In this document: positions 30,556 to 39,796 of the stretch, in pieces
Position numbering within the stretch: position 1 is the first letter of the stretch
Layout: every line of letters begins with the position of its first letter
Assembly: GCA_027315185.1 (NCBI GenBank)
Contig: DAHUYO010000007.1
Coordinates: 1 to 64,000, forward strand
DNA length: 64,000 nt
DNA from: Acidobacteriota bacterium
GTDB lineage: Bacteria > Acidobacteriota > Terriglobia > Terriglobales > SCQP01
Reading direction: 5' to 3'
Program-made: the position numbers and the translations under genes
Notes under the pieces: generated by a model
Databases searched by the model: none
Told to the model about the DNA's origin: nothing
What the model saw: only the letters and a program-made list of their open reading frames with translations

Positions 30556-31311
30556 ATGTCCCCTCCGGAGCCACGCATCGGTTGTTCCGGTTTTTCGTAC
30601 CCCCATTGGCGGGGCGGGGTGTTCTATGCTCCGCGCTGGCCGGTGAAGCAGGAACTGGAGTTTTACGCTCAGCGGTTCGACACCGTCGAACTGAACAGTC
30701 TCTTCTACCGCCTGCCCAGCGCGGCGACTTTCCGCCGCTGGGCCGCGGGCACGCCGCCTGGATTCAAGTTCGCCGTCAAGGCCAGTCGTTATATCACCCA
30801 CATGCTCCATCTGCGCGGCGCCGCCCCAGCGTTGCGGACGTTTCTGCAACGCGCGCGGCAGTTGGGCCCAAAGTTGGGCCCGGTGCTGTTCCAATTTCCC
30901 TCGTCCTGGGGCGTGCATCTCGACCGGCTGGAGGTGTTTTTGCCGGCTCTGCCCACGGGCTATCACTTTGCCTTCGAGTTCCGCCATGCCGCATGGTTCA
31001 CGCCGCCCGTCTACGCAGCGCTGCAACGGCGCGGCGCGGCTTTGTGCTGGGCCGTCCATCCCGGCCTGCCCCCGCCGCCGCTCGTCGCCACCGCCTCCTT
31101 CGTCTATCTGCGTCTCCACGCCGGCCGTGCGCGCGATGGCGGTTTCACGCCGGCGGAACTGCGGCATTGGGCCAAGGTGCTGTCGCAACAGCGCGCGGCG
31201 GGCCGCGCCGTCTACGCGTATTTCAATAACGATTCGCGGGGCTGTGCCGTGCGCAACGCACGCTCCCTGCGGCGGCTCCTGTCCAACCACCAGCATCGGC
31301 GGCGGGCGTAA
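30556..31311 (+). CDS. DUF72/YecE-family protein
   Basis: IGCSGFSYPHWRGGVFYAP, YAQRFDTVELNSLFYRLPS, FKFAVKASRYITHM, FEFRHAAWF, AYFNNDSRGCAVRNA. Confidence 0.88.
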   Translation: MSPPEPRIGCSGFSYPHWRGGVFYAPRWPVKQELEFYAQRFDTVELNSLFYRLPSAATFRRWAAGTPPGFKFAVKASRYITHMLHLRGAAPALRTFLQRARQLGPKLGPVLFQFPSSWGVHLDRLEVFLPALPTGYHFAFEFRHAAWFTPPVYAALQRRGAALCWAVHPGLPPPPLVATASFVYLRLHAGRARDGGFTPAELRHWAKVLSQQRAAGRAVYAYFNNDSRGCAVRNARSLRRLLSNHQHRRRA

Positions 31312-31581
31312 GCTCGCTCCCGCGCGCGATCGCGGGGCTGCGCTGCAACCCCGCATCCGGTGCGGTCAATTCCGCTACAATCAACTGGCGGGAGCAATGG
31401 CGCGCGGTGTGTTGCAGCGTACATCTCGTGGGCGTCAGTTCGCCGTTGCATCTTAACGTCGCGCTTCCGCGCGATCTGGTTTAGCGCCGTTTAATGCCGT
31501 AGAGGCCGGCGTTTGCCGGTCGGCGCCATTTTTGCTGTAGCTTTTTCGTTGGCAATACGTTCTTACGCTAGAGGGAGCTTT

Positions 31582-32838
31582 GTGTTGCGCCGTTGGACAT
31601 TTTGGGGGGCGAGCCTGCTGTTGATTCTCGGGCTGGCATGGGCCGCCAGCCGGGGCGCCGTCTCGGTTCGGGCTCAGGCGCCCGCGCAGCCTTCTGGCGC
31701 CAGCAGCTACATCGCCACCGCAAAGATGGGGCGGCTGGTGCGCAAGTTGCGCGTGACGGGCACTACGGAAGCGTTGCACTCGCTGACCATCCGCGTACCC
31801 CACTTCCCGGGTCCCGGCGGCGCCCTGACTCTCACCTATCTCGTCAACAGCGGCGCCAAAGTGCAAAAAGGGCAGGTTCTGGCGCGCTTCGATAGCACCG
31901 CGGAGCTGTTGGCGGAACGCAACGCCTTGGCGCAATACGAAAACCTCCAGCGCCAAGCCGAGGACAAGGTCGCCCAGAACGCCAGCGCCACCGCCACCTT
32001 GGACTCCAATTTCCAGGCCGCCCAGGCGGCGCTAGGAACAGCGCGCTTGGAATTGCGCAAGGCGCCCGTGCTCAGCCACATCCAGGCGGAGATTGACCAG
32101 GTCAGCGTCAATGATGCCAAAGCCCAGATCGCCAGCCTCAAAGTCTCCAATCACGACCAGGAAGTAGCCAACGTCGCGGCGCTTAGGATTTTGCAATTGC
32201 AGGCCGACCAGCAAAAAGAAGAATGGCAACGGAACCGCGATGCGGTCAGCAAGATGACCATGCAGGCGCCTTTATCCGGCATGGTTGCGCTGTTGCCCTC
32301 CTGGAACAACGGAACCTTCGCCCCGGCGCAAGTGGGCGACACGCTCTACGGCCGTCATCCGTTGCTAGAGATCTTCGATCCCACCCGGATGGAGGTCAAG
32401 GCCGAGGTCAGCGAAGCGGACGGCGCGGTGTTGACGCCGCGCATGGCGGCCAATGTGTACCTCGACGCGTATCCCCACGCCAAGTTCACCGCCCACCTGA
32501 TGACCGTGGATCCGGTGGCGACCGCGGCCATGGGCAGTCCGGTGCGGAGCTTCGCCGCACGCTTCAAAATGGACAAGGCCGACCCGCGCATTCTGCCGGA
32601 TCTCTCCGCCGCCGTGGACATCATCGTGCAAACGGGAGAGCGCCGCTTGCTGGTCCCGCGGGGCGCGGTGCATTTTCGCCAGGGCGCGGCCTACGTCATT
32701 CAGGTGCTGCCGGATGGCAGCCACCGCCAGCGGACGGTGCAGTTAGGCGAATTTGACGCCACCAACATCGTCATTATCCACGGGCTGAAAGCGGGCGATC
32801 GGGTGCTGGTGCTGCCACCAGGAGGTTCGGCGGCATGA
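31582..32838 (+). CDS. membrane-fusion (HlyD/MacA-type) efflux adaptor 1
   Basis: GTG start after gagggagct; N-terminal TM; coiled-coil hairpin; VQTGERRLLVPRGAVHFRQGAAYVIQVL...LKAGDRVLVLPPG. Confidence 0.82.
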   Translation: MLRRWTFWGASLLLILGLAWAASRGAVSVRAQAPAQPSGASSYIATAKMGRLVRKLRVTGTTEALHSLTIRVPHFPGPGGALTLTYLVNSGAKVQKGQVLARFDSTAELLAERNALAQYENLQRQAEDKVAQNASATATLDSNFQAAQAALGTARLELRKAPVLSHIQAEIDQVSVNDAKAQIASLKVSNHDQEVANVAALRILQLQADQQKEEWQRNRDAVSKMTMQAPLSGMVALLPSWNNGTFAPAQVGDTLYGRHPLLEIFDPTRMEVKAEVSEADGAVLTPRMAANVYLDAYPHAKFTAHLMTVDPVATAAMGSPVRSFAARFKMDKADPRILPDLSAAVDIIVQTGERRLLVPRGAVHFRQGAAYVIQVLPDGSHRQRTVQLGEFDATNIVIIHGLKAGDRVLVLPPGGSAA

Positions 32839-34100
32839 TCTCCCCGGCGCGCAAGCGCTCCCGTTGGCTGGCCATCGCCGCCGCCACGGCGGCGGTTATG
32901 GTTCTTGTTGCCGTGGCCTTGCCCCGTACCGCGCGGGCCGCCAGCCGCAAGATTCCCACCGCCGTCACCCGCGAGGGCCGGTTTCTGGTCACCGTGACAG
33001 CGCACGGCGCCTTGGTGGCGCGCAAGTCGGTCAATTTGGCGGCTCCCCGGGTCCCCGGATTGACCATTACCTGGCTGGCGCCGCCGGGTAGCCGCGTCAA
33101 ACCCGGCGACCCTATCGTCCGTTTTGACGCCAGCAGCACCCGGGCCGATTTCAAGGCCAAGCTGGCGGCGCAGGAGCAAGCCGCCGCGACCGTGCGCCAA
33201 ACGGAAGCCCAAGCCAAGATCACCGCCCAAACCGATCAGCTAACCGAGGCCGAAGACCGCGCCGCGGTGCAGACCGCCAAGCTGACCGTCATCAAGGATT
33301 CCATTCTGGGCCAGATCCAGGGCGAGGAGGCCAAGATCGCTCTCCAGACGGCGCGAGAACAGTTGAAGGTCCAGGAGGCGAAGACGCACCTGGATGCCAC
33401 CTCCAACGCCGCCAAAATCGCCGGCGCCAAGCGTTTGTTGGCGCAGGCCGCCTTCCTTACGGATCTGGACCGAACCTATCTTTCCCACATGGTGTTGCGG
33501 ACCCCTAGTGCGGGCATCGTCACCCTGATGATGAATCGCTCCGGGGGCTGGATGAATGAACAGCCATTTCAGGTCGGCGATTCGGTCTGGCCCGGCGCGG
33601 TCATCGCCCAAATCCCCGATCTGCACAGCATCGCGATGGAAGGCCAGTTGAAGGAATTGGATCGGGGCCGCGTCGTGGTCGGCCAGCCGGTGCGCATTCA
33701 TGTGGATGCACTGCCGGAACATGCCATCCCGGGCCGGCTGATCGCACTTTCGCAGCTTACCGAGGTGGACTTCAGCGGTGGCTGGCCGCCAAAACGAAAC
33801 TTCCACGCCTGGGGCGAACCCGTCGCTTTCAATCCCGCTTTGCGCCCCGGCATGAATGGCTCGCTGGATATCGTCGTCAAGGAAATCCCCAACGCCGTCA
33901 GCATTCCCGCCCAGGCGCTATTTACACTCAACACCAAGCCGGTCGTGTATGTGCAAAGCGGCGGTGGCTTTCAGCCGCATGTCGTCAAGGTGCTGGCCCG
34001 CAATCCCGGCTATATCGCCGTGAGCGGTATCCCTTCCGGCGTCAGCGTTGCTTTGGTCAACCCCAATCACCACGCCGCCCATTCCTCGGGCGGCCGCTAG
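32835..34100 (+). CDS. membrane-fusion efflux adaptor 2
   Basis: GSRVKPGDPIVRFDASSTRADFKAKLAAQEQAAATVRQ; ATGA overlap with adaptor 1. Confidence 0.82.
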   Translation: MISPARKRSRWLAIAAATAAVMVLVAVALPRTARAASRKIPTAVTREGRFLVTVTAHGALVARKSVNLAAPRVPGLTITWLAPPGSRVKPGDPIVRFDASSTRADFKAKLAAQEQAAATVRQTEAQAKITAQTDQLTEAEDRAAVQTAKLTVIKDSILGQIQGEEAKIALQTAREQLKVQEAKTHLDATSNAAKIAGAKRLLAQAAFLTDLDRTYLSHMVLRTPSAGIVTLMMNRSGGWMNEQPFQVGDSVWPGAVIAQIPDLHSIAMEGQLKELDRGRVVVGQPVRIHVDALPEHAIPGRLIALSQLTEVDFSGGWPPKRNFHAWGEPVAFNPALRPGMNGSLDIVVKEIPNAVSIPAQALFTLNTKPVVYVQSGGGFQPHVVKVLARNPGYIAVSGIPSGVSVALVNPNHHAAHSSGGR

Positions 34101-34113
34101 CTAACTGATACTG

Positions 34114-35778
34114 ATGGCCGTCCTCGCCCCCCAAACCGCCTTACCCCCGCCGGTGCACCGCCGCCGCCATTGGCTGCCGCTGGTGGTCAAGGGCGTCGTC
34201 GTGTTGGCCGTGCTCGCGGGATTGGCTTGGCTGGCGGAATGGGGCTACAACCAGATCACCAATCCCGCCGCCTCCATCATTCCCACCGCGCGGGTGCGGC
34301 GCGGCACCGTGACCATGAGGGTGTACGCCCACGGGCCGCTCCAGGGCAGCCGCACCGAGGAATTGACCGCGCCCCATGTCGCCGGCGGCCAGTTGAGCAT
34401 CACTACACTCCTGCCCCCGGGCACTTTGGTCAAGCCCGGCGAAGTCGTCGTCGCTTTCGACACCTCCCAGCAGCAATACAACCTGGAGGTGGCCGAAAAT
34501 AGCCTCGCCATCGCCCAGCAGAACGTCATTGAGGCCAAGGCCAACGCCGCCGCCACCGAACAGGAAGACCATTACGCCATCGTCGCCGCCAAGGACAATG
34601 TCCGCAAGGCGGCATTGACCGTGCAGCAGGATCCGATCCTGGCCAAAATTGACGCCGAAACCAATGTGCTAGCGCTCGGTACCGCGAAGGCCACTCTCGC
34701 CCAGCTCGAGCACAACTTCGGCAGCCAGCAATCCACCGATCAGGCCACCATCGCGATCCAGCAAGCCGCCGTCCGCGCCGCCAGCGTGCAGGCACAGATC
34801 GCCCGCCGCAACATCGCGGCCATGACCCTGCGCGCGAAACAAGGCGGCTACATGCAGATCATGCCCAACACCATGGAGCGGATGTTTTTCCAGGGCATGC
34901 CGCTTCCCGATTGGCAAGTGGGCGACACTCCTCATCCCGGCATGATGATCGCCGAGATCCCTGATACCCAGCATTGGCAGGTCATGGCCACCATCAATGA
35001 CCTGGATGTCGGCCATCTCCGTCCCGGCCAGCCCGCTCGTATCCAGTTCGTCGGCCTGCCCGGCCGAGTCTTTCGCGGGCGCATGATGTACCTCGGCGGC
35101 ATGAGTGGTCCCCCATGGGATCGCCATGTGGATGCGGCCATTCAACTGCTCGGGAATTCGCCGCAACTGCACGCCGGCATGACCGCCAAGGTGATTGTCA
35201 CCACCGCCGTGCTGCACAACGTCCTCTGGGTGCCGGCACAAGCCGTGTTTCATGTGCAAGGCGGCGGCTTTGCCACCGCCCCCGGTCGGGGCGGTAAGCC
35301 CGGTGCGCATGGCAAGTTCCATTTCCCCGGCGCTGCCGGCGGCGGATTTCATCCCGGCGGCGGTGCCCAGGCCTTCTCCACTCCGCGCGGGGGATTCAAG
35401 CCGGGCGCGGCGGGGGCCAAGTCCTTTTTCGCCAAGCGCGGCGGATTCAAGCCTGGCGCCGCCGGAGCGGGCGGCAAGAACGCCCGGTTCCATGGCCCCA
35501 TGCATGTTGGCGCTGGCCGCCCTGGTTTGCCGTTCGCGCCGGCGCAACAGCATGCGCCGGGCAGCGATTACGTCTATCTCAAAACCAGCAACGGCTTCGT
35601 CCGCCATAACGTGACGATCTTGCGGGAAAGCGAGAGCAAGGTGGTGCTCTCCGGCGTGCATGTCGGTGATGTCATCGCGTTGGCCAACCCGGAGCAGAAC
35701 GGCGGTTCCGGCACGGCCAAAAAGAAACCGGCCAGCGCCATGCAAGCCATTAGCGGCGCGCGCGGAGGCCGCCCGTGA
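34114..35778 (+). CDS. membrane-fusion efflux adaptor 3 with Gly-rich insert
   Basis: LPPGTLVKPGEVVVAFDTSQQQYNLEVAENSLAIAQ; Gly-rich repeats ~35260-35565. Confidence 0.82.
   Translation: MAVLAPQTALPPPVHRRRHWLPLVVKGVVVLAVLAGLAWLAEWGYNQITNPAASIIPTARVRRGTVTMRVYAHGPLQGSRTEELTAPHVAGGQLSITTLLPPGTLVKPGEVVVAFDTSQQQYNLEVAENSLAIAQQNVIEAKANAAATEQEDHYAIVAAKDNVRKAALTVQQDPILAKIDAETNVLALGTAKATLAQLEHNFGSQQSTDQATIAIQQAAVRAASVQAQIARRNIAAMTLRAKQGGYMQIMPNTMERMFFQGMPLPDWQVGDTPHPGMMIAEIPDTQHWQVMATINDLDVGHLRPGQPARIQFVGLPGRVFRGRMMYLGGMSGPPWDRHVDAAIQLLGNSPQLHAGMTAKVIVTTAVLHNVLWVPAQAVFHVQGGGFATAPGRGGKPGAHGKFHFPGAAGGGFHPGGGAQAFSTPRGGFKPGAAGAKSFFAKRGGFKPGAAGAGGKNARFHGPMHVGAGRPGLPFAPAQQHAPGSDYVYLKTSNGFVRHNVTILRESESKVVLSGVHVGDVIALANPEQNGGSGTAKKKPASAMQAISGARGGRP
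35386..35481 (+). repeat. 51-bp tandem repeat in efflux adaptor 3
   Basis: RGGFKPGAAGAKSFFAK at 35386 and RGGFKPGAAGAGGK at 35437, offset exactly 51 bp. Confidence 0.75.
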
Positions 35779-35935
35779 GCGCGGCGATCAGCCTTTCCGG
35801 CAGCGCTGGTCGGCGCCGCTCGGCGGCCGCAAGCACCGAACACCGCGCGTTGCTCCTAGCCGCTTCCCGTCGCTGTTCCGCTTCCAGCCGGGCTGCGAGG
35901 CCGATGGCCGCCCGCCGCCAGAGAGGTTTCCGCCG

Positions 35936-37243
35936 TTGAGTTCCCTGACCGCGCTGCCGCCGCCTGCCCGTCCGCGCCGCCGTGAGCCCATCTGGCGCCG
36001 CTATCTTGCCGATTGGGTGCTGGCCGCCGCCAATCTGCGCTCGCAGAAGACCCGGACGCTGCTCACCGCTCTGGGCATGATCTTCGGCGTTGGCGCGGTC
36101 ATCGGCATGCTCGCCATCGGCGCGGGCGCCAAACAGCAGTCCCTGGCGTTCATTGAGCGCCTCGGGGTGCGCAACCTCCTGATCCAATCCATCCCCGCCA
36201 CCAGCCAGCAGGCGATGCAGCAGCGCCGGCAGATATCCCCCGGCCTGACCATGCGCGACGTGCGCATCATTGAGGCGAACGTCGCCGGCATCCAAGCCCT
36301 TTCGCCCCGCCGCGACCTGACCCCCTCTGCAACCTTGCCGCAAGCCACGGGGCAGGTTCCCACGCTGTACGGTGTTCTGCCCTCCTATCAGAAGATTCAC
36401 GATCTGGTGCCGCGCGAGGGACGCTTCTTCGATGCCCTGGATAACGCCGCCAGCGCGCCCGTCTGCGTGCTCGGCGAGTCCGCCAAGGTCAGCCTGCTTG
36501 GCTACGGCCGGGCAGTCGGGAAATACATCAAGATTGACAGCACCTGGCTGCGCGTCATCGGCGTGCTCGGCCAGGAATTGTCCGCCTCCGCCGCCGGCGG
36601 CGCGGGCTCCTCGGCTCCCGGCGTGAACAATGTCGTCTACATTCCCCTGAATACCTTCGACTATCGCTTTTACGACCAAAGCATGCAGCTGAAGGATCAG
36701 TTGGATGGCGTGGATATCCGCTTGCAGCCCGGCGTCAGCAGCGTCGAGACCGCCAAGGTCGTCAACGCCATCCTTACCTCGACCCACCATGGCGAGCACG
36801 ACTATCATGTGCTGGTACCCGCCGACCTGCTGGCGCAGGAGCAGCAAACCCAGCGCATCTTCACTTTCGTCATGGTGGCCATCGCCGGCATTTCCTTGCT
36901 GGTCGGCGGCATCGGCATCATGAACATCGTCTTGGCCACGGTGCTGGAACGGACGCGCGAGATCGGCGTCCGCCGCGCCATTGGCGCCCGCCGCGGCGAC
37001 ATCATGCGGCAGTTCCTCACCGAGTCGGTGCTGATTTCGCTCTCCGGCGGTGTTTTGGGAATTGTTTTCGGTTATCTGTTGTCCTGGACCATTGCCAAGG
37101 CGGCGGCCTGGACCACCATCGTCACTACCGGCTCCATCGTGGTGGCCTTCGGCGTTTCCGTGGCGGTCGGCGTGATTTTTGGCATTTATCCCGCTCGCAA
37201 GGCTTCACGGATTGACCCCATCGAAGCCCTGCGCTACGAATAG
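35936..37243 (+). CDS. FtsX/MacB-type ABC transporter permease without ATPase domain; start uncertain
   Basis: TLLTALGMIFGVGAVIGMLAIGAGAKQQS ... ISLLVGGIGIMNIVLATVLERTREIGVRRAIGARRGDIMRQFL; RBS-like agagagg before TTG 35936. Confidence 0.85.
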   Translation: MSSLTALPPPARPRRREPIWRRYLADWVLAAANLRSQKTRTLLTALGMIFGVGAVIGMLAIGAGAKQQSLAFIERLGVRNLLIQSIPATSQQAMQQRRQISPGLTMRDVRIIEANVAGIQALSPRRDLTPSATLPQATGQVPTLYGVLPSYQKIHDLVPREGRFFDALDNAASAPVCVLGESAKVSLLGYGRAVGKYIKIDSTWLRVIGVLGQELSASAAGGAGSSAPGVNNVVYIPLNTFDYRFYDQSMQLKDQLDGVDIRLQPGVSSVETAKVVNAILTSTHHGEHDYHVLVPADLLAQEQQTQRIFTFVMVAIAGISLLVGGIGIMNIVLATVLERTREIGVRRAIGARRGDIMRQFLTESVLISLSGGVLGIVFGYLLSWTIAKAAAWTTIVTTGSIVVAFGVSVAVGVIFGIYPARKASRIDPIEALRYE

Positions 37244-37287
37244 CTGTTCGGCCGGTCGCCCGCGGCGGCCCAGAGTCTTTCCTCGAT

Positions 37288-38913
37288 ATGCGACACCGAG
37301 TCTTCGGCAGCCTGCTGATCCTTTCGTCGGCCCTCTTTTGTCTGGCCCCAGCGGCCCAGTGCCAGTGGGTTCACCATTTCCATGCGCCCGCTCCGCGCAT
37401 TCAGCCGGTCCAGAGTCTGAAGTCCTACATCTCCGGTGGCAAGCTCCAGCTTCGTCTCAAGGCGTTTCTCCGCCTGGCCCTGTTGAATGACACTAGTATC
37501 CACATTGACAAGCTGAGCATGTATTCCGCCGAGGCTGGCATCCTTAGCGCACGTTCGCCATTCGATCCCACCTTCACCATGGGGTTCGGCGCCACCCGCG
37601 ATGTCACGCCCCAATCCTCCCAAATCAGTGGCGCCCAAACCCTGAGCAATCTCTCGCAGAACGGCAATATCGGCTATAGCCAAGCTCTGTCGACTGGCCA
37701 GGATTTCACCGTCGGCTTTAGTTCCAATCGCCAGTCCACCAACAACGCTTTCAGCTTCTTGAATCCGAGCATCGCCACGGGCCTCAACTTCAGCCTTACG
37801 ATGCCGCTGCTGGAAAACCGCGGCAACATTCAATACCGCACGCCTCTGGAACAAGCCCAGATCGGTTACATGGTCACCACTGACCAGACCGACGCCACCG
37901 TCGCCAACGAACTGGTTACCGATGCCGATCAATACTGGGCCACCGTGCTCGCTCGCGATGAAATCACGGTGCAGGAGCAGGCCCTGGCGTTGGCCGAGAA
38001 ATCCTACCAGCACGATGCCCTGGCGCTAAAATTGGGAGCCCTGGCGCCCGGCTCGATCTACCAAGACGAATCCCAAGTCGCCGCCGACAAAGTAAGCCTG
38101 GTGCAGGCCCAATCCCGCTACCAGCAGCAGCTGGTCCTGTTGCGCCGCATCATCGGCGCCGACCTAAACCCGGTGACGCGCAGCATGCCGGTGGTATTGG
38201 AGGAGAACCCCGCCGAGCTGCCCGTGACGCCGCCGCCGATGCCGGTCAGCCAGGCCGTCGCCCTCGCCCTGCGCCGCCGCCCGGAATTGATTGCCCTGCG
38301 CCGCCAGGCGGTCTCCGACCAAATGGGCGTGCAGATGGCTCATAACGCCCTCCTGCCCCAGCTCAACCTCACCGGTTCGTACGGCGCTTCCGGACTGGGC
38401 GGCGATCAGATCCCGGTCACCAGCAGCCTGGGCACCTCAGGCCAGTTCGTTCCCGGCGGCCTGATGAACTCGTTCCGCCAGTTATTCGGTTTCAGCTATC
38501 CCACCTACGGCTTCAACCTCCAGTTCACGCTGCCCATCGGCAACAGCGCCAATGAGGCCCGCCTGACCAACAACCTGGTTTCCGTCGCCCATGACCGCTA
38601 CAGCATTCGCCAGGAGCGGCAGCAGGTTATCCAAGACGTGCGCCTGGCGGATACCCAATTGAGCATGGCCGTCAAGCAGGTCAACTCCGCCAAGATTGCC
38701 CTTTCGCTCTCAAAAAAGAACGTCGCCGCCCAACAGCAAGCCTACCTGCTCGGCACCACGACGATCTTCGAGTTGTTGCAAGCCCAACTGCAGATGGCGC
38801 AAGCCCAAGACAGCCTGCTCAGTTCCTACATTTCCTATCAGGAATACAAGATCGCCTACCAGCGCGCCAACTGGACCCTCCTCAGCCACCTCCACCTGGC
38901 CATCTCTCATTAG
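37288..38913 (+). CDS. TolC-family outer membrane efflux protein
   Basis: LALRRRPELIALRRQAVSDQMGVQMAHNALLPQLNLTGSYG; NNLVSVAHDRYSIRQERQQVIQDVRLA. Confidence 0.88.
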   Translation: MRHRVFGSLLILSSALFCLAPAAQCQWVHHFHAPAPRIQPVQSLKSYISGGKLQLRLKAFLRLALLNDTSIHIDKLSMYSAEAGILSARSPFDPTFTMGFGATRDVTPQSSQISGAQTLSNLSQNGNIGYSQALSTGQDFTVGFSSNRQSTNNAFSFLNPSIATGLNFSLTMPLLENRGNIQYRTPLEQAQIGYMVTTDQTDATVANELVTDADQYWATVLARDEITVQEQALALAEKSYQHDALALKLGALAPGSIYQDESQVAADKVSLVQAQSRYQQQLVLLRRIIGADLNPVTRSMPVVLEENPAELPVTPPPMPVSQAVALALRRRPELIALRRQAVSDQMGVQMAHNALLPQLNLTGSYGASGLGGDQIPVTSSLGTSGQFVPGGLMNSFRQLFGFSYPTYGFNLQFTLPIGNSANEARLTNNLVSVAHDRYSIRQERQQVIQDVRLADTQLSMAVKQVNSAKIALSLSKKNVAAQQQAYLLGTTTIFELLQAQLQMAQAQDSLLSSYISYQEYKIAYQRANWTLLSHLHLAISH

Positions 38914-38932
38914 GCGGCGGCCGGCCGGCATC

Positions 38933-39796
38933 TCAACTCCCGCGCCGCGCCTCCAGGCCGCTGAGCGCCCACAGCAAACCAAACCCGACCACCAGCGCCA
39001 GCGCCGCCACCGGCAGCGCCGCGCCCAAGCCGTAGGTGGCGAAGCGGTCATACAGCAAAATGGAGATCACGCGCGGGTTGTAGGCCAGGATGATCAGCGC
39101 TCCGAATTCGCTGACCGCGCGGGCGAACATCATCACCGCCCCGCTGACGATGGGTCCCCGCGCGAGCGGCAAGCTGACGCGCCAAAACACCGCTCCCGGC
39201 CGCCGTCCCAGCGTCCGCGCCAGCTGTTCGTGCCGCGGATCCACCGCCAGGAACCCGTCGCGGCAAGCATGGATCAGATAGGGGCAGGCCACGAACACCA
39301 TCGCCGCGGTAATGCCCGCCGCCGTGCCCACCAAGTGCAGCCGCACAACTGCCAGCGCCCGTCCCGCCAAGGTCTCCCGCGCGAAGACGAGCAATAGCGC
39401 GATGCCGACCACCGGATGGGGGATCACTAGCGGCAGGTCCAGGAACGCCCGCAGCGCCCGCTGTCCCCAAAACCGCCGCCGCGCCAACAGGTATCCCAGG
39501 GGCGTGGCCAGCAGCAGCCCCATCCCCGTCGCCGCCGCGGCGGTCAGCAGCGTGATCAGCAACGACCGTTGCACCGCCGGCGCCAGCAAAGCCCCTGCCA
39601 ATCCTGGCGCTCCGGCCCACAGCAGGCGCAGCACCGGAAAGGCCAAATACAGCACCAGAATCGCCGCCGGCAGAACCATCCAGCGCAGCGGCAATCCCGC
39701 CGTGGACGCGGTCCGCCGCGCCGGCCAGGCGGGGGCCGCGCTTGCCGGCGCTGGTCCCGGCGCGCTTACCGGCATCGGGGCCATTGCCGCAGCCAT
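38933..39796 (-). CDS. molybdate/tungstate ABC transporter permease (ModB/WtpB-like)
   Basis: Binding-protein-dependent permease EAA-like region LARTLGRRPGAVFWRVSLPLARGPIVSGAVMMFARAVSEFGALIILAYNP. Confidence 0.85.
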   Translation of the reverse strand: MAAAMAPMPVSAPGPAPASAAPAWPARRTASTAGLPLRWMVLPAAILVLYLAFPVLRLLWAGAPGLAGALLAPAVQRSLLITLLTAAAATGMGLLLATPLGYLLARRRFWGQRALRAFLDLPLVIPHPVVGIALLLVFARETLAGRALAVVRLHLVGTAAGITAAMVFVACPYLIHACRDGFLAVDPRHEQLARTLGRRPGAVFWRVSLPLARGPIVSGAVMMFARAVSEFGALIILAYNPRVISILLYDRFATYGLGAALPVAALALVVGFGLLWALSGLEARRGS

